In this document: in pieces, positions 23,817-31,742 of the stretch
Numbering within the stretch: the stretch's first letter is position 1
Layout: every line of letters starts with the position of its first letter
Assembly: GCA_015488325.1 (NCBI GenBank)
Contig: WFOA01000148.1
Location: 1 to 42,670 of the forward strand
Direction: 5' to 3'
Source of the DNA: Acidimicrobiia bacterium
Lineage (GTDB): Bacteria; Actinomycetota; Acidimicrobiia; Spongiisociales; ZC4RG35
DNA length: 42,670 nucleotides
The notes under the pieces: generated by a model
Told to the model about the DNA's origin: nothing
Databases searched by the model: none
Seen by the model: the letters and a program-made list of their open reading frames with translations, nothing else
Translations under genes and position numbers: made by a program

Positions 23817-26075
23817 ATGAGCCGCTCCCCCTCCCCCTCGCCCCGGCGGCCAGTACCTCGGCCCGAGAAGCTCGGGACCTTCCTCGGTGTGTTCACCCCG
23901 TCGATCCTCACCATCCTCGGCGTCATCCTGTATCTGCGGACCGGCTGGGTGGTCGGCAACCTGGGTCTGGGCGGGGCGATCCTGGTGGTGGTGATCGCCA
24001 ACGCGGTGACGTTGGCCACCGCGCTGTCGGTGGCGGCGGTGGCGACCAACATGCGGGTCGGTGCCGGAGGCGCCTACTACATCATCTCGCGCAGTCTCGG
24101 GGTGGAGGTGGGGGCCGCCATCGGCATCCCCCTGTTCCTGGCGCAGGCGTTCAGCGTCACCCTCTACGCCTTCGGTCTGGCCGAGAGCCTCCGCCTCATC
24201 TGGCCGGAGGTACCGCTCCGTCCGGTGGCGGCGGCCACCGTGTTGGCGGTGGCGCTGCTCGCCGCCCGCGGCGCCGACGTCGCGCTCCGGCTGCAGCTCC
24301 CCATCATGGCCGGTATCGCCGTGTCGCTGGTCGTCCTCGTCGTCGGGGTCCTCGAGACGAATCCCACGACGGTCCGGGCCGCGGTCGGCGTCGCCGACTC
24401 TCCCGGCTTCTGGCCGGTGTTCGCGGTGTTCTTCCCGGCGGTGACCGGCATCATGGCGGGCGTGTCGCTCTCGGGGGACCTGCGACGCCCCGAACGGGCG
24501 ATCCCGTGGGGAACGATCGGTGCGGTGCTGGTCGGGTTCGTGATCTACCTGGGGGCCGTCGTCGCCCTGGGATGGGCGGTGGATCCCACCACCCTGGTCG
24601 CAGACCACCTGATCTGGTTCACGCTGGCGGGAGGGCTGTCGTTCTTGATCTTCCCGGGTCTGTGGGGGGCGATCTTCTCGTCGGCGGTCGGCAGTGTGCT
24701 CGGCGCGCCCCGCACCTTGGAGGCGATGGTGGACGACCGGGTGCTTCCCCGTTTCCTCGGCCGACGGATCGGCGGGATCCGCGGGCCGGGGATCCCCCTC
24801 GTCGTCTCCCTGGCGGTCGCCCTCGGGGCGGTGGCCCTCGGCGACCTGAACGCCGTCGCCCCTGCGCTCACCATGTTCTTCCTGACCACCTACGGCATGG
24901 TGAACCTGGTGGCCGGGGTGGAGCGGCTCACCGGCGACCCGTCGTTCCGGCCGACCCTGCGGGTCCCCTGGTGGGTCTCTCTGGCGGGCGCCTTCGCATG
25001 TTTCTGGGTGATGTTCCTCATCAGCCCCGTCGCCCTGTTCGTCGCCGTCGTGGTCGAAGTGGGTGTCTACCTGGTGATGCGCCGGCGGGCATTGGCCGCC
25101 CCCTGGGGCGACCTCCGTCGGGGGGCCCTCATGGCGCTGGTCCGCTCCACCGTCCTCCAGCTCCGCCGTCTCCCCCACGACCCGCGCAACTGGCGACCCA
25201 ACATCCTGCTGTTCGCCGGGGACGTCCGCCGCCGGGCGCCGCTGGTGCGCCTCGCCTCCTGGCTGGTCCACGACCGGGGGATCCTCACCGTCGTCGACCT
25301 CCGGGTCGGCGACCTGCAGACTCTGGCACCGAAGGTCCACGCCATCGAACGGGAGCTCGACCGGACGTTGGAGGAGATGGGGGTCGTCGCCTTCGGGGAG
25401 GTCGACGTCGTGGAGGATTTCGTCCGTGGCGCGGTCGCCGTCGCCCAGGCCAACGGCATCGCGGGGATCGAGTCGAACACCGTCATGTTCGGATGGAGCG
25501 ACAAGGAGGAGCGACGGGCGAACGTCCTCCGGGTCATCGAGCAGCTCGCCGCGTTGGGGATCTCATCGGTGATCTGTCATCCCCAGCCCCTGGAGGTGGC
25601 CCGTCGCCGACGCCTCCGGATCGACGTCTGGTGGGGCGGGCTTCAGAACAACGGGGACATGCTGGTCCTGTTCGCCCACCTGATCTCCCTGAACCCCGAG
25701 TGGCGGGACGCCCGCATCGACATCAAGAGCGTCGCGACGTCCCCGATGATGCTGGAACGCAACCGGCTCCTCCTCGACCGGCTCATCCGGTCGGCCCGCA
25801 TCCGCGCCGAGACCGACGTCATGGCCCGTCCCGACGACGTGCCGATCGCTTCGCTGATCTGCTCCGAGTCGGCAGACGCCGATATCGTGCTCATGGGGCT
25901 GCGGGCCGTCGCCCCCGGCGAGGAGGCGGCGTACGCCCGCCGTCTCGCCGAGTTCGTCGAGGACCTCCCCACGGTGCTGTTCGTCCGGTCGGCCGGCGAG
26001 TTTCGCGGCCGGCTCCTCGGGAACGGAGCGGACGACACGGACGGGGTCGCCCGGATCGGCGAACAGGCCGGATGA
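23817..26075 (+). CDS. Bacterial cation-chloride cotransporter (SLC12-like)
   Basis: A 752-aa membrane transporter of the APC superfamily. The N-terminal two thirds (about 20-430) hold around 12 helices, with GTFLGVFTPSILTILGVILYLRTGWVVG, GGAYYIISRSLG and the hallmark VTGIMAGVSLSGDLRRPERAIPWGT, which matches the cotransporter signature of eukaryotic NKCC/KCC proteins. The C-terminal cytosolic third begins WRPNILLFAGD and contains WWGGLQNNGDMLVLFAHL and IASLICSESADADIVLMGLR, as in SLC12 C-terminal domains. It probably moves chloride together with Na+ or K+, or amino acids; the ions cannot be read from sequence. The ATG at 23817 follows the -10 box. Its stop is 3 nt from that of the converging YbaN gene. 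Confidence 0.88.
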   Translation: MSRSPSPSPRRPVPRPEKLGTFLGVFTPSILTILGVILYLRTGWVVGNLGLGGAILVVVIANAVTLATALSVAAVATNMRVGAGGAYYIISRSLGVEVGAAIGIPLFLAQAFSVTLYAFGLAESLRLIWPEVPLRPVAAATVLAVALLAARGADVALRLQLPIMAGIAVSLVVLVVGVLETNPTTVRAAVGVADSPGFWPVFAVFFPAVTGIMAGVSLSGDLRRPERAIPWGTIGAVLVGFVIYLGAVVALGWAVDPTTLVADHLIWFTLAGGLSFLIFPGLWGAIFSSAVGSVLGAPRTLEAMVDDRVLPRFLGRRIGGIRGPGIPLVVSLAVALGAVALGDLNAVAPALTMFFLTTYGMVNLVAGVERLTGDPSFRPTLRVPWWVSLAGAFACFWVMFLISPVALFVAVVVEVGVYLVMRRRALAAPWGDLRRGALMALVRSTVLQLRRLPHDPRNWRPNILLFAGDVRRRAPLVRLASWLVHDRGILTVVDLRVGDLQTLAPKVHAIERELDRTLEEMGVVAFGEVDVVEDFVRGAVAVAQANGIAGIESNTVMFGWSDKEERRANVLRVIEQLAALGISSVICHPQPLEVARRRRLRIDVWWGGLQNNGDMLVLFAHLISLNPEWRDARIDIKSVATSPMMLERNRLLLDRLIRSARIRAETDVMARPDDVPIASLICSESADADIVLMGLRAVAPGEEAAYARRLAEFVEDLPTVLFVRSAGEFRGRLLGNGADDTDGVARIGEQAG

Positions 26076-26078
26076 GGG

Positions 26079-26486
26079 TCAGCCGACCTCGATCGGCTGG
26101 CGGTCTTTCGTCGGGAGACGAAGGAGGAAGGTGGAGACCGACACGGCGATCATCACCAGCAGCAGCCGGAGCCACAGGCCATCGACGGCGAAGACGATCG
26201 TGATCGTGAAGGTGATGGCGATGGCGATGAGGGAGACGGTCTTCGCCCGCCGCGACAAGCCCCGGCCTGCCCGCCAGTCCCGCACCAGGCTGCCGAACCA
26301 GCGGTGGTCGACGAGCCAGGCGTCGAACCTGGGGGACGAGCGGGCGAAGAAGAAGGCGGCGAGGAGAACGAACGGCGTGGTGGGCAGCACCGGCAGGACC
26401 ACCCCGGCGGTGCCCAATCCGACGCTGATGAACCCGAGGGCGATGAAGACCCCACGGACAACGCGGCTCCGATGTGGCTGAGCCAT
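26079..26486 (-). CDS. YbaN/DUF454 family inner-membrane protein
   Basis: A 135-aa small membrane protein with about four hydrophobic helices: VFIALGFISVGLGTAGVVLPVLPTTPFVLLAAFFFARSSPRF (the family signature with PVLPTTPF), then DAWLVDHRWFGSLVRDWRAGRGLSRRAK and two helices near the C-terminus. YbaN is a conserved but functionally uncharacterised family. An ATG at 26498 lies in frame but inside the -10 hexamer TATGCT, so ATG 26486 is the likely start. The gene converges on the cotransporter with only 3 nt between stop codons. Confidence 0.9.
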   Translation of the reverse strand: MAQPHRSRVVRGVFIALGFISVGLGTAGVVLPVLPTTPFVLLAAFFFARSSPRFDAWLVDHRWFGSLVRDWRAGRGLSRRAKTVSLIAIAITFTITIVFAVDGLWLRLLLVMIAVSVSTFLLRLPTKDRQPIEVG

Positions 26487-26493
26487 GGCGGCG

Positions 26494-26499
26494 AGCATA
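26494..26499 (-). promoter_or_regulatory. -10 box of the YbaN gene, leaderless
   Basis: TATGCT on the minus strand, 7 nt before ATG 26486. It excludes the upstream ATG at 26498 as the start. Confidence 0.5.
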
Positions 26500-26624
26500 T
26501 CCGCTAGGAGTCTTGACGTGATGTCGAGTCTCCGGCACCGACGACCGATCGCCTCAATGATCTCCCGTGGACGCAGCCGACACCCTGATACTGCCGTCGT
26601 CGCCCCCTCACCCTGGTCGAGGCG

Positions 26625-26747
26625 GTGGCTTCGGCACTCGGCGACGGCGGTCGTCAGGTCGTCATCCCCGGTCTCGCCACCGGACTGGGTGTCGTGTTCC
26701 TCGCAGCCCGACGCCTCCCCGACGACGAGTCGGACGGCACCGACTGA
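26625..26747 (+). CDS. Possible 40-aa small protein
   Basis: A short reading frame from GTG 26625 gives VASALGDGGRQVVIPGLATG and a soluble acidic tail ending ESDGTD. The middle (VVIPGLATGLGVVFLAARR) has protein-like hydrophobic character. Its TGA directly abuts the thioesterase stop on the other strand, as in other tight convergent pairs here. There is no good Shine-Dalgarno; a weak -10 (GATACT, 26587-26592) lies upstream. I recognise no family, and it may be chance or a gene remnant. Confidence 0.22.
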   Translation: MASALGDGGRQVVIPGLATGLGVVFLAARRLPDDESDGTD

Positions 26748-27551
26748 TCAGCTTCGGACGTCGAGGAGCTGGGCCTGGTTGATGCGTCCGAGCGGGCCCG
26801 TCTCGTCGAACACCCGAGTGTCGGCGAGCCCGATCCCCGACCGGTGTTGATGGGCCGCCGAACGCATCCCCACCCATTCGCCCACCGGAAGACGATGGGC
26901 GTAGAGGGTGATGTCGGGGTTGACGTACAGGTAGCGTCGGGGGTGAAGCGCCTGGCTGTTGCCGTTGGACATGTCGGCCAACGTCGCCAACCGCAGGAAC
27001 GGAGTCGTCTCCTCACCCTCCACCACCGGGTAACGGAGACGGAACCACGACAACCCCGGACCCAACCGGAGGAAGCTCCCTCCGATGGTCCGAATCTCCA
27101 CCGCATGGGAGTGGAACCGGACCGTCTCCGGATCCTCGACGAAGAAGGTCCCCCAGTCCACCGGTTCGCCGGCCTCGGGACCCGGCGGCTGTTCCCACGG
27201 TTCGGTCTCCCCGGGAGGCAGCTCCAAGTCGTCGAGGACCCTGATCTTGAGGGCCGACGCCCGGCCCACCTCCACGTCGCCGGCGCAGAGGTAGGCGTCG
27301 ACCACCTGGATGCGTCGACCGTCCCGGCGCACCGTCGTCGAGACCCGCAGCGGGGTGAGGGGGACCGGGCGGAACAGGTCGATCGTGTAGCGGACCACCT
27401 GCATCGGCGCGGCGGTCGACACCCGTTCCACCGCCCGGGCCAGAAGACCGGCAGGCGGGGCGCCATGCTGGGCGTCGTCCGACCATCCGCCACGGCACAG
27501 CTCGGTCGGAACGAAATGGTCACCGTCGACGAGGAAGAGGGCTTCGGCCAT
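26748..27551 (-). CDS. Acyl-CoA thioesterase family protein (double hot-dog type)
   Basis: A 267-aa protein of the TesB-like/4HBT_3 thioesterase family. The N-terminal hot-dog half has GGWSDDAQHGAPPAGLLARAVER, QVVRYTIDLFRPVPLTPLRVSTTVRRDGRRIQVVDAYL and GDVEVGRASALKIR. The C-terminal half has YVNPDITLYAHRLPVGEWVGMRS and GIGLADTRVFDETGPLGRINQAQLLD, the usual ending where a drug or DNA-like tail strand contains the active-site Asp or Thr-Gln. Such proteins hydrolyse acyl-CoA thioesters; the chain type is unknown. A -10 box lies 8 nt before ATG 27551. It is divergent from the DEAD-box helicase. Confidence 0.87.
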   Translation of the reverse strand: MAEALFLVDGDHFVPTELCRGGWSDDAQHGAPPAGLLARAVERVSTAAPMQVVRYTIDLFRPVPLTPLRVSTTVRRDGRRIQVVDAYLCAGDVEVGRASALKIRVLDDLELPPGETEPWEQPPGPEAGEPVDWGTFFVEDPETVRFHSHAVEIRTIGGSFLRLGPGLSWFRLRYPVVEGEETTPFLRLATLADMSNGNSQALHPRRYLYVNPDITLYAHRLPVGEWVGMRSAAHQHRSGIGLADTRVFDETGPLGRINQAQLLDVRS

Positions 27552-27559
27552 GGCAGGCG

Positions 27560-27565
27560 ATCCTA
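27560..27565 (-). promoter_or_regulatory. -10 box of the thioesterase gene, leaderless
   Basis: TAGGAT on the minus strand, 8 nt before ATG 27551; no Shine-Dalgarno sequence is present. Confidence 0.5.
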
Positions 27566-27602
27566 GAGAGCTGCGATCCCTGGCCTAGCACGCCGCCGCG
27601 GC

Positions 27603-27608
27603 TAGGCT
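27603..27608 (+). promoter_or_regulatory. Possible -10 box of the DEAD-box helicase gene, long leader
   Basis: TAGGCT would give a 5' UTR of about 200 nt before ATG 27813. The leader contains two copies of CGGCGGAGGTCCGT (27664-27677 and 27689-27702), 25 nt apart. No ORF in it is convincing. Confidence 0.3.
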
Positions 27609-27812
27609 GAGGCCACCGCCCCAACCTCTTCGGGGAGGCGAACGCGTGACAGCGCCCCCGAACCGGCGGAGGTCCGTTCCCGAGGAGTCGGCGGAGGTCC
27701 GTCCCCACGCATCCCACCCCGATGCCGCTGCGGACCGGCCCCACACCGCCGGGAGGGCCGCACCGTCGCCGGCCCGGTGACGGACGCCGACACAGGAGAG
27801 ACAGCAGACCAG

Positions 27813-29036
27813 ATGACATCCACGACCACCACCACCTTCGCCGACCTCGGCGCCCCGCCCGAGATCGTCGAAGCCCTCGCCGCCCGTGGCATCCACCATC
27901 CGTTCCCGATCCAGACCGCCACCATCCCCGACGGCCTCGCCGGACGTGACGTCTGCGGGAAGGCCCCCACCGGCTCCGGCAAGACCCTCGCCTTCGGGAT
28001 CCCGATGCTGGCGCGAATCCACCGGGCGGAGCCCCACCATCCCCGCGCCCTGGTCCTGGCCCCCACCCGTGAGCTGGCCGAACAGATCTACAACGAGCTC
28101 ACCCCCCTGGCATCGGCCGTCGACGTCCGCATCGCACCGATCTACGGCGGCGTCTCCTACCAGCCCCAGAAGAAGGCTCTGCGGCGGGGAGTCGAAGTGC
28201 TGGTGGCCACACCGGGACGTCTCGCCGACCTGATGGAGCAGGGCGAAGCCAAACTGAACCGGGTGGAGATGGTGGTCGTCGACGAAGCCGACCGCATGGC
28301 CGACATGGGTTTCCTGCCGGAAGTGAAGTGGATCCTGAACCGCACCGCCCCGGGCCGCCAGACCCTCCTCTTCTCCGCCACCCTCGACGGCGACGTCGCC
28401 GCCCTCACCTACTACTACCAGAACGACCCCGTCCGCCACGAGGTCGGCGAGACCGACCCCGAAGGGTCCGACGCCCGCCATTTCTTCTGGCGGGTCGGTC
28501 ACACCGACCGACTGACATTGACGGCCGAGGTGATCCGACGGGCCCATCCCACGATCGTCTTCTGCGACACCAGAGCCGGGGTCGACCGGGTCGCCACCCA
28601 GCTCAGGCGACTCGGGATCGAAGCCGCCGCCATCCACGGCGGACGGGCCCAAGAACATCGCAACCGGGCTCTGGAACGATTCGTCGGCGGCAAGGTGGAC
28701 GCCCTTGTCGCCACCGACGTCGCCGCCCGCGGCATCCACGTCGACGGTGTCGCCGCCGTCGTCCACTTCGACCCCCCGAAGGACACCAAGGCCTATCTCC
28801 ACCGTTCGGGACGCACCGCCCGGGCGGGCGCCAGCGGTGTCGTCGTCAGCCTGGTCCGGGACGACCAGAGCCTCCCCATCCACGCCCTGCAACGTCAGAT
28901 CGGCCTCCCCGTCACCCTCGACGAGCCCGACGTCGCCGACCTCGAACATGGGGGGTACCGAATCCCGGCCGAACGCCCCACCCAGGTACGGTCCGGTTCA
29001 CGGGCACGGTCCCGGCGGCGACGGCGCCTCCTCTGA
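27813..29036 (+). CDS. DEAD-box ATP-dependent RNA helicase
   Basis: A 407-aa RNA helicase with all core motifs: Q motif (FADLG...GIHHPFPIQTATIP), Walker A APTGSGKT (about 51-58), PTRELAEQ, TPGR, VVDEADRMADMGF (Asp157-Asp160), LFSATL, and in the second RecA domain TDVAARGIHV and HRSGRTARAG. A short basic tail (RSGSRARSRRRRRLL) probably binds RNA. Such enzymes remodel RNA during ribosome assembly, decay or cold shock. ATG 27813 lies 12 nt after AGGAGAG; a GTG at 27777 is an in-frame alternative. The long leader with a repeated element suggests post-transcriptional control. The hrpB gene follows after 10 nt. Confidence 0.95.
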   Translation: MTSTTTTTFADLGAPPEIVEALAARGIHHPFPIQTATIPDGLAGRDVCGKAPTGSGKTLAFGIPMLARIHRAEPHHPRALVLAPTRELAEQIYNELTPLASAVDVRIAPIYGGVSYQPQKKALRRGVEVLVATPGRLADLMEQGEAKLNRVEMVVVDEADRMADMGFLPEVKWILNRTAPGRQTLLFSATLDGDVAALTYYYQNDPVRHEVGETDPEGSDARHFFWRVGHTDRLTLTAEVIRRAHPTIVFCDTRAGVDRVATQLRRLGIEAAAIHGGRAQEHRNRALERFVGGKVDALVATDVAARGIHVDGVAAVVHFDPPKDTKAYLHRSGRTARAGASGVVVSLVRDDQSLPIHALQRQIGLPVTLDEPDVADLEHGGYRIPAERPTQVRSGSRARSRRRRRLL

Positions 29037-29046
29037 CGCCGAGGCG

Positions 29047-31500
29047 ATGACACCGCCCACCGTCGGACTCCCCGTCGAGGCGGTCATCGGGGACCTCCGC
29101 GGTGCCCTCTCCGATGTCGGTACGGCGGTGTTGGTGGCCCCGCCCGGATCCGGCAAGACCACGGTCGTCCCCCTCCACCTCGCCTCCGAGCCGTGGACAG
29201 ACGGCCGCAAGGTCGTGGTCCTCGAACCTCGCCGTCTCGCCACCCGGGCCGCGGCCCGGCGGATGGCCCAGCTCACCGGAACCGACGTCGGCGATACCGT
29301 CGGGTACGTCACCCGAGACGACCGACGAACCGGCCCCGACGTGACGGTCGAAGTCGTCACCGAAGGGGTCCTCACCCGACGCCTCCAACGGGACCCGGAG
29401 CTGGCCGACACCGCCTGTGTCGTCTTCGACGAGCTCCACGAACGCAACCTCCAGACCGACCTCGGGTTGGCGTTTACGCTCGACGTCCGCCGATCCATCC
29501 GACCGGACCTGCGGGTTCTCGTGATGTCCGCCACCCTCGACGCCGAACGGGTGGCCCGGCTCCTCGGACCCGACACCCCCGTCATCGTCGCCGAAGCGCC
29601 GACCTATCCGGTGGACCTCCGCTGGACTCCCCCTCCCCCACGGGCACGCCTCGAAGACCACGTCGCCGTGATCGTCCACCGTGCCGTCGACACCGAACCG
29701 GGGGACGTCCTCGTGTTCCTCCCGGGGATGGCGGAGATCAGGCGAGTCGCCGACCGCCTCGCCGAGACCGGTCTCCCCGCCGAGGTGCGGATGCTCCACG
29801 GCAGCCTCCCCCCGGAGGAACAGGACGCCGCCGTCACGCCCGGGCCGCTGCGCCGGGTGGTGCTCTCCACCGACATCGCCGAGTCGTCGCTCACGGTGGA
29901 AGGTGTCGGGATCGTCGTCGACTCCGGGCTGGCCCGGGCGCCCCGGTTCGACCCCCGCACGGGGATGACCCGTCTCCGAACGGTGCCGATCTCGAAGGCG
30001 TCCGCCGACCAGCGGGCCGGTCGGGCCGGGCGGACCGGGCCGGGGGTCGCCTACCGCCTCTGGTCGAAGGCCGAACATGCGGCCCGACGTCCCCACATCG
30101 ACCCGGAGATCACCCAGGTGGACCTGACCGACCTCGCGTTGGAGCTGGCCGGATGGGGAACCACCGACCCGGCGGACCTTCCGTTCCTCGACCCTCCGCC
30201 TCCCCGCGGTCTCGCCGAGGCCCGCCGACTGTTGGAGACCCTCGGCGCCCTCGACTCCGACGGACGCCTCACCGAACACGGCCGTGTCATCCTGGCCCTG
30301 CCCCTCCACCCCCGACTCGCCCACATGGTCGCCGCCGCCGACGGCGACCGCTACCTCGCCTGCCTGCTGGCCGCCCTCGTCGACGAACGCGACGTCCTCC
30401 GGGGTGGTGAGGTCCCCGTCGACGTGGCCGTTCGCCTCGACCTCGTCCTCGACCCGGGCCGACGCCATCCGATGGCGGCGACCGGTACGGTGCGGCGGGT
30501 CCGCCGGGTCGCCGAAGACCTGGCCCGCCGGGCGAAGGTCGAGAGCCGGGCAGCAGACCCGGATCGAGCCGGACCGGTCCTCGCCTTGGCCTTCCCCGAC
30601 CGCCTGGCGATCCGTCGAGGCGGGCCGGGACGTTTCCAGCTCCGCACCGGTACGACGGCGTGGATCCCCGAATCCGACCCGCTCGCCACCGAACGCTTCG
30701 TGGTGGCGGTCGACCTGGACGGGCGGCGCCGAGACGCCCGGATCCGTCTCGCCGCCGCCATCGACCCCGACGACGTCGCCGAACGCTACGCCCACGAGGT
30801 GACCACCCACACCGAACTCGTCTGGGAAGGTGACCGTCTCCTCGAACGGACCCACCGACGTCTCGGTGGTCTCACCCTCGACCGCCGGGACCGCCGGCCC
30901 GAACCGGGGCCGGCCACCATCGCCGCCTTGGTGGACCGGCTCCGGCGGGGCGACCTGTCGGAGCTCCCCTGGAACGACACCGCCCGCTCGCTGGTCGACC
31001 GGGTGCGGTTCCTGCACGCCCGGCTCGGCGACCCCTGGCCCGACTGGTCGACGCAAGCCCTCGTCCGGGACCTGGACCGGTGGCTCGGCCCGTCCCTCAC
31101 CGGTGCCCGCGGCCTCGACGACGTCCGCCGGGTCGACCTCGTCTCCGTCCTCCGGCGGTTCCTCGGACATCCCCTCGTCGTCGAGCTCGACCGGGTCGCT
31201 CCTCGGCGCCTCACCGTCCCCAGCGGCCGTCGGGTCCCGGTGGACTATTCGACGACGCCGCCTCGTATCGCCGTGAAGGTGCAGGAGATGTTCGGCACCG
31301 CCGCCACGCCGGAGATCGCCGGAGAGCCCGTGGTGCTCGAGCTGCTGTCGCCTGCCGGCCGCCCGCTGCAGATCACCTCCGACCTCGGCGGGTTCTGGGC
31401 CGGATCCTGGCAGGAGGTGCGCCGAGAGATGGCAGGCCGCTACCCGAAGCACCGCTGGCCGAAGGACCCGGCGGCGGCCACCCCGGGCGGTGGCCGATGA
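29047..31500 (+). CDS. hrpB: ATP-dependent helicase HrpB
   Basis: An 817-aa DEAH/RHA-type helicase with the HrpB arrangement: Walker A APPGSGKTT (31-39), EPRRLATRAAARRMA, a DEAH-type box FDELHER near residue 127, MSATLD, then STDIAESSLTVEGV and DQRAGRAGRTGPGVAYRLW, an HA2/winged-helix region, and the characteristic HrpB C-terminal domain ending in PPRIAVKVQEMFGTAATP and SPAGRPLQITSDLGGFW. Length is typical. Its bacterial role is poorly known. The start lies 10 nt after the DEAD-box gene, and its stop overlaps the next small gene as ATGA, so three RNA- or nucleic-acid-linked genes are probably cotranscribed. Confidence 0.96.
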   Translation: MTPPTVGLPVEAVIGDLRGALSDVGTAVLVAPPGSGKTTVVPLHLASEPWTDGRKVVVLEPRRLATRAAARRMAQLTGTDVGDTVGYVTRDDRRTGPDVTVEVVTEGVLTRRLQRDPELADTACVVFDELHERNLQTDLGLAFTLDVRRSIRPDLRVLVMSATLDAERVARLLGPDTPVIVAEAPTYPVDLRWTPPPPRARLEDHVAVIVHRAVDTEPGDVLVFLPGMAEIRRVADRLAETGLPAEVRMLHGSLPPEEQDAAVTPGPLRRVVLSTDIAESSLTVEGVGIVVDSGLARAPRFDPRTGMTRLRTVPISKASADQRAGRAGRTGPGVAYRLWSKAEHAARRPHIDPEITQVDLTDLALELAGWGTTDPADLPFLDPPPPRGLAEARRLLETLGALDSDGRLTEHGRVILALPLHPRLAHMVAAADGDRYLACLLAALVDERDVLRGGEVPVDVAVRLDLVLDPGRRHPMAATGTVRRVRRVAEDLARRAKVESRAADPDRAGPVLALAFPDRLAIRRGGPGRFQLRTGTTAWIPESDPLATERFVVAVDLDGRRRDARIRLAAAIDPDDVAERYAHEVTTHTELVWEGDRLLERTHRRLGGLTLDRRDRRPEPGPATIAALVDRLRRGDLSELPWNDTARSLVDRVRFLHARLGDPWPDWSTQALVRDLDRWLGPSLTGARGLDDVRRVDLVSVLRRFLGHPLVVELDRVAPRRLTVPSGRRVPVDYSTTPPRIAVKVQEMFGTAATPEIAGEPVVLELLSPAGRPLQITSDLGGFWAGSWQEVRREMAGRYPKHRWPKDPAAATPGGGR

Positions 31501-31688
31501 CCGAACGTCTCCGGGTGCGGTGCCGGACCTGCCGGGAGGTGTTCGACGCCGGCCTCCAAGTGGACCGCGCCACCTTCGCCGCCCTGATGGTGCACGAGCG
31601 GTACCGGTGTCCCCGTTGCGGCACCTGGGCCTGGTACGAGGCGGCCGACCACCGGTTCAAGCTGCACGCCGACGACCCGTCGGCCTGA
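31497..31688 (+). CDS. Small zinc-ribbon protein
   Basis: A 63-aa protein with two Cys pairs, VRCRTC (Cys9, Cys12) and YRCPRCGTW (about Cys38, Cys41), forming a likely zinc ribbon, plus a short C-terminal part (WYEAADHRFKLHADD). No specific family recognised. The ATG overlaps the hrpB stop (ATGA at 31497-31500), which supports translation and a functional link to the helicase, perhaps as a nucleic-acid- or protein-binding partner; that link is inference. Confidence 0.75.
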   Translation: MTERLRVRCRTCREVFDAGLQVDRATFAALMVHERYRCPRCGTWAWYEAADHRFKLHADDPSA

Positions 31689-31742
31689 ACCCGGCGGCAA
31701 CCTCCTCAACCGGCGATCCGACGGGCCGACGGGACAGAGGCC

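Noticed and set aside
22487-24052. 829-aa extension of the DUF2236 protein
   Set aside because: It lies antisense to the primase-HIRAN gene, which has clear catalytic motifs; DUF2236 proteins begin near MFTERIRRR.
22550-26486. Reading the PrimPol gene and its neighbours as a phage-defence island
   Set aside because: The neighbours are housekeeping-like (DUF2236, cotransporter, YbaN) with separate promoters and no nuclease, reverse transcriptase or effector.
26487-26498. ATG 26498 as start of the YbaN protein
   Set aside because: It lies inside the -10 hexamer TATGCT, so the mRNA would not contain it.
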